Below are positions 62,213-64,000 of a stretch of 64,000 nt of DNA, piece after piece. The notes beneath the pieces are model-generated. The model saw only the letters and a list, made by a program, of their open reading frames with translations. It searched no databases and was not told the DNA's origin. Position 1 is the first letter of the stretch, and every line of letters starts with the position of its first letter. The DNA is from Fasciola hepatica (Eukaryota; Platyhelminthes; Trematoda; Plagiorchiida; Fasciolidae), in assembly GCA_948099385.1 (NCBI GenBank), contig CANUEZ040000182.1:22569501-22633500 (forward strand), in the 5' to 3' direction. The translations under genes and the position numbers were made by a program.

Positions 62213-63300
62213 ATCCTGTAAACCCACCAACTCGGTAGCACGAAGTTACTACTGACTTGACTGACTTGACCTGGTTTTGGCATACTGGAAAATGTTGAGA
62301 AAAAGAAAATAATGAGAAATACTTTTTAATGTCTGAAAAATACCCATGTATAATCTAAAAGTCCAAACATTTTTCGAAACAATTCTTTCTTAAGACACTG
62401 ACGGATTACACAGAAGACATCGTACAATGATCATGCAGCTTGACGTGGAATAAACACCTGTTATGTGCAATGGGTTTGGCACAATCAAATAATATTTTTC
62501 TTTTTGTTGATTTAACTGGCCTACGTTCTCTAGGTGCCGGGAAGGTGAACTCATAGGGCATTTTTCAATCTCCGGCCATGGAGGTTGGAGCACTCGAACT
62601 AACTTCATTTGGGCTACAGTACGCAACTGAACACTCGCGCAAATTTGGGAGCAGTATCCGGATTCACCTTACACCAGTGACAATCAAATGCGCTAATATT
62701 GCCCTACTTATCAACCCCGCTGTCCTAGACTTAACCAGCGAGGATGATGTCCTTTAAGTCAAATGAATAGCTGTTGTGTCGTTGGACCTACATAAAGGGC
62801 GTCACAAGCACTTCTAAATCAGTATACGATCACCGATGGGGTCAGCATCGGTAGTTTATCCTTGTTCTGAATGTAGATCAAATTAGCTGTAAGAAACACA
62901 ACTTAGTTTGATGGCACTCAACTTGCTTGAATTGCTCTCCGTAGTCGAAATTATGAAATTTCGCTTATAATATTAGCTTTATTTGGCGAGGAAATAAAAG
63001 TTTTTTCTTTCCCACCAGTTCCACGGGAACTTTTGGAACTCGTTCGATGAAGCTTCTTTGGACATATTTTTTATTGAACAAGCCAAACAGTTCACTAAGG
63101 CACAGCATTTATCACTGCTAAAGGGTATGCGTTTGCGTCAACACTTCACTTAGTTAGATTATCATTGTTCTTGTTGTTAGGTGCATGCAGGCGTAAGATT
63201 TTTCTCCTTATACACATCACTTTTTACTTAATTTTACATTTATGTGGATATCTCCTGCTGGAGAATTAACCAGTTTTATGGAAGTCCCGAGCGACACTTT
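62213..63300. other. No recognisable gene
   Basis: Short frames only. The portion nearest 63300 is downstream of the RTE-like ORF on the minus strand and may be its 3' untranslated end, but no simple-repeat tail typical of RTE elements is visible. Confidence 0.25.
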
Positions 63301-63309
63301 TCATGAGCG

Positions 63310-64000
63310 ACGATAGGATGCGAGACCTTAACACAAGGAAATCCGGTTAAGCTTCCATCTGCGCACACTCCAGACAGACTGGAGTCTTGGGGGTTCAACA
63401 TCTGATTTGACAGTGCTGACCCAAGTTTTCTGCTGTTCTCCAAGGCGACAGTGTCATCCTGGACACGGAACAGGATAGAAGTAATTTGTTGAGCTCTCCG
63501 TGTCTGGAAGTCTTAGAACATGTTCAAGCCTTTACAGTTGTCTGCGTTGAAGGAACTCTGACAGCTTTTCGACAGTGAAGAACCGTTATCTTATTTTGTC
63601 TTTTGAAAGCCTGTCGTACCAAACCACTTTCAGGATCTGTCGCAGACATCAATGGTCAATCTCTTTCTTTAAGCTTAGCGGCCGTGTTTCTCAACCGTAG
63701 GTCAATACTGCGTGGGTAGCTGCCCGGAAGATTCGGAATTCGGTTCATATTTGGTTTCGCTGAGCGCCCAGAGTTTATAGCGAAACTGCATAAACGCAAT
63801 TCTGACATTGTCAATGCAAAATATATCTTTGTCTTCAGCTTAGCGGAGTAGGAAAATCTTGTGGGCTAGATATTTAAAAGTTGGAACTAGCTTGATTTGC
63901 TCGCCTTCCATGTATCTCAGGAGAGTAGACTGGGTAGCTCCGGTCGAACGGATCTCGGTCTCCGACGTATTATTATCAAGTCACATGCATTTCGTGAAGG
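63310..64000 (-). pseudogene. RTE-like LINE, C-terminal end of ORF (runs off window)
   Basis: Minus-strand remnant of the region C-terminal to the RT of an RTE-type LINE. From high to low coordinates: KLVPTFKYLAHKIF near 63865-63910 (family '..FTYLGS.I'); HAVLTYG then ETRPLSLKKEIDH near 63650-63715 (family 'LLYGCETWPL......VFDHRCLR'); QILKVVWYDRLSKDKIR near 63595-63645; EHVLRLPDTESS near 63490-63525 (family 'LGHVLRM'); KTWVSTVKSDVEPPRL near 63385-63430 (family 'KTW...MK'). About five frame changes or stops interrupt it. The RT itself lies beyond position 64000. RTE elements of this type are abundant in schistosomes. Confidence 0.78.

Noticed and set aside
1..64000. CRISPR arrays, operons, bacterial promoters, phage or plasmid modules
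   Set aside because: No regularly spaced repeats, no Shine-Dalgarno-preceded gene strings, and all recognisable coding traces are eukaryotic retroelements.

Overview
This is a eukaryotic, metazoan-type window with no prokaryotic gene architecture. It is AT-rich (about 60 to 62 % by eye). I found no intact gene, no operon-like layout and no rRNA or working tRNA. What can be recognised is almost all decayed retroelement sequence: two Ty3/gypsy relics, at least three APE/RT LINE fragments (two CR1-like, one less certain), an RTE-like LINE end, one Penelope-like element (PLE), and tRNA-derived SINE-like copies. This mix together with the base composition suggests a flatworm, most likely a schistosomatid-type trematode. 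That is an inference from element style, not from a diagnostic gene.

Layout. 0.1-2.2 kb (+): Ty3/gypsy relic 1 with protease, RT, RNase H and integrase pieces in order. 3.0-4.5 kb (+): a second Ty3/gypsy relic of a different lineage. 10.1-12.4 kb (-): a CR1-like LINE running endonuclease to RT. 21.5-22.1 kb (+): an isolated LINE endonuclease piece. 25-37 kb: scattered SINE-like copies, with a 308-bp fold-back at 29.2-29.5 kb that carries a hammerhead-like arrangement. 40.2-40.8 kb (-): a LINE RT fragment. 44.9 kb (-) and 50.6 kb (+): further tRNA-like repeats. 47.4-47.6 kb: an open frame ending in an acidic GAT-repeat tail. 54.2-56.9 kb: a Penelope-like element whose 3' end is duplicated in inverted orientation at its 5' side. 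59.5-62.2 kb: stop-poor tracts that I could not assign. 63.3-64.0 kb (-): the C-terminal end of an RTE-like LINE that runs off the window.

Nothing here is likely to work as an intact transposon. The PLE has two in-frame stops, one of them replacing the Tyr of the RT YVDD box, and at least two frameshifts. Gypsy relic 1 has lost the integrase catalytic Glu. The PLE looks youngest: its inverted arms are identical over about 430 bp. The other elements are only recognisable by following frames across many breaks. Most other open frames in the window are short, often lack an ATG, and match nothing I know.
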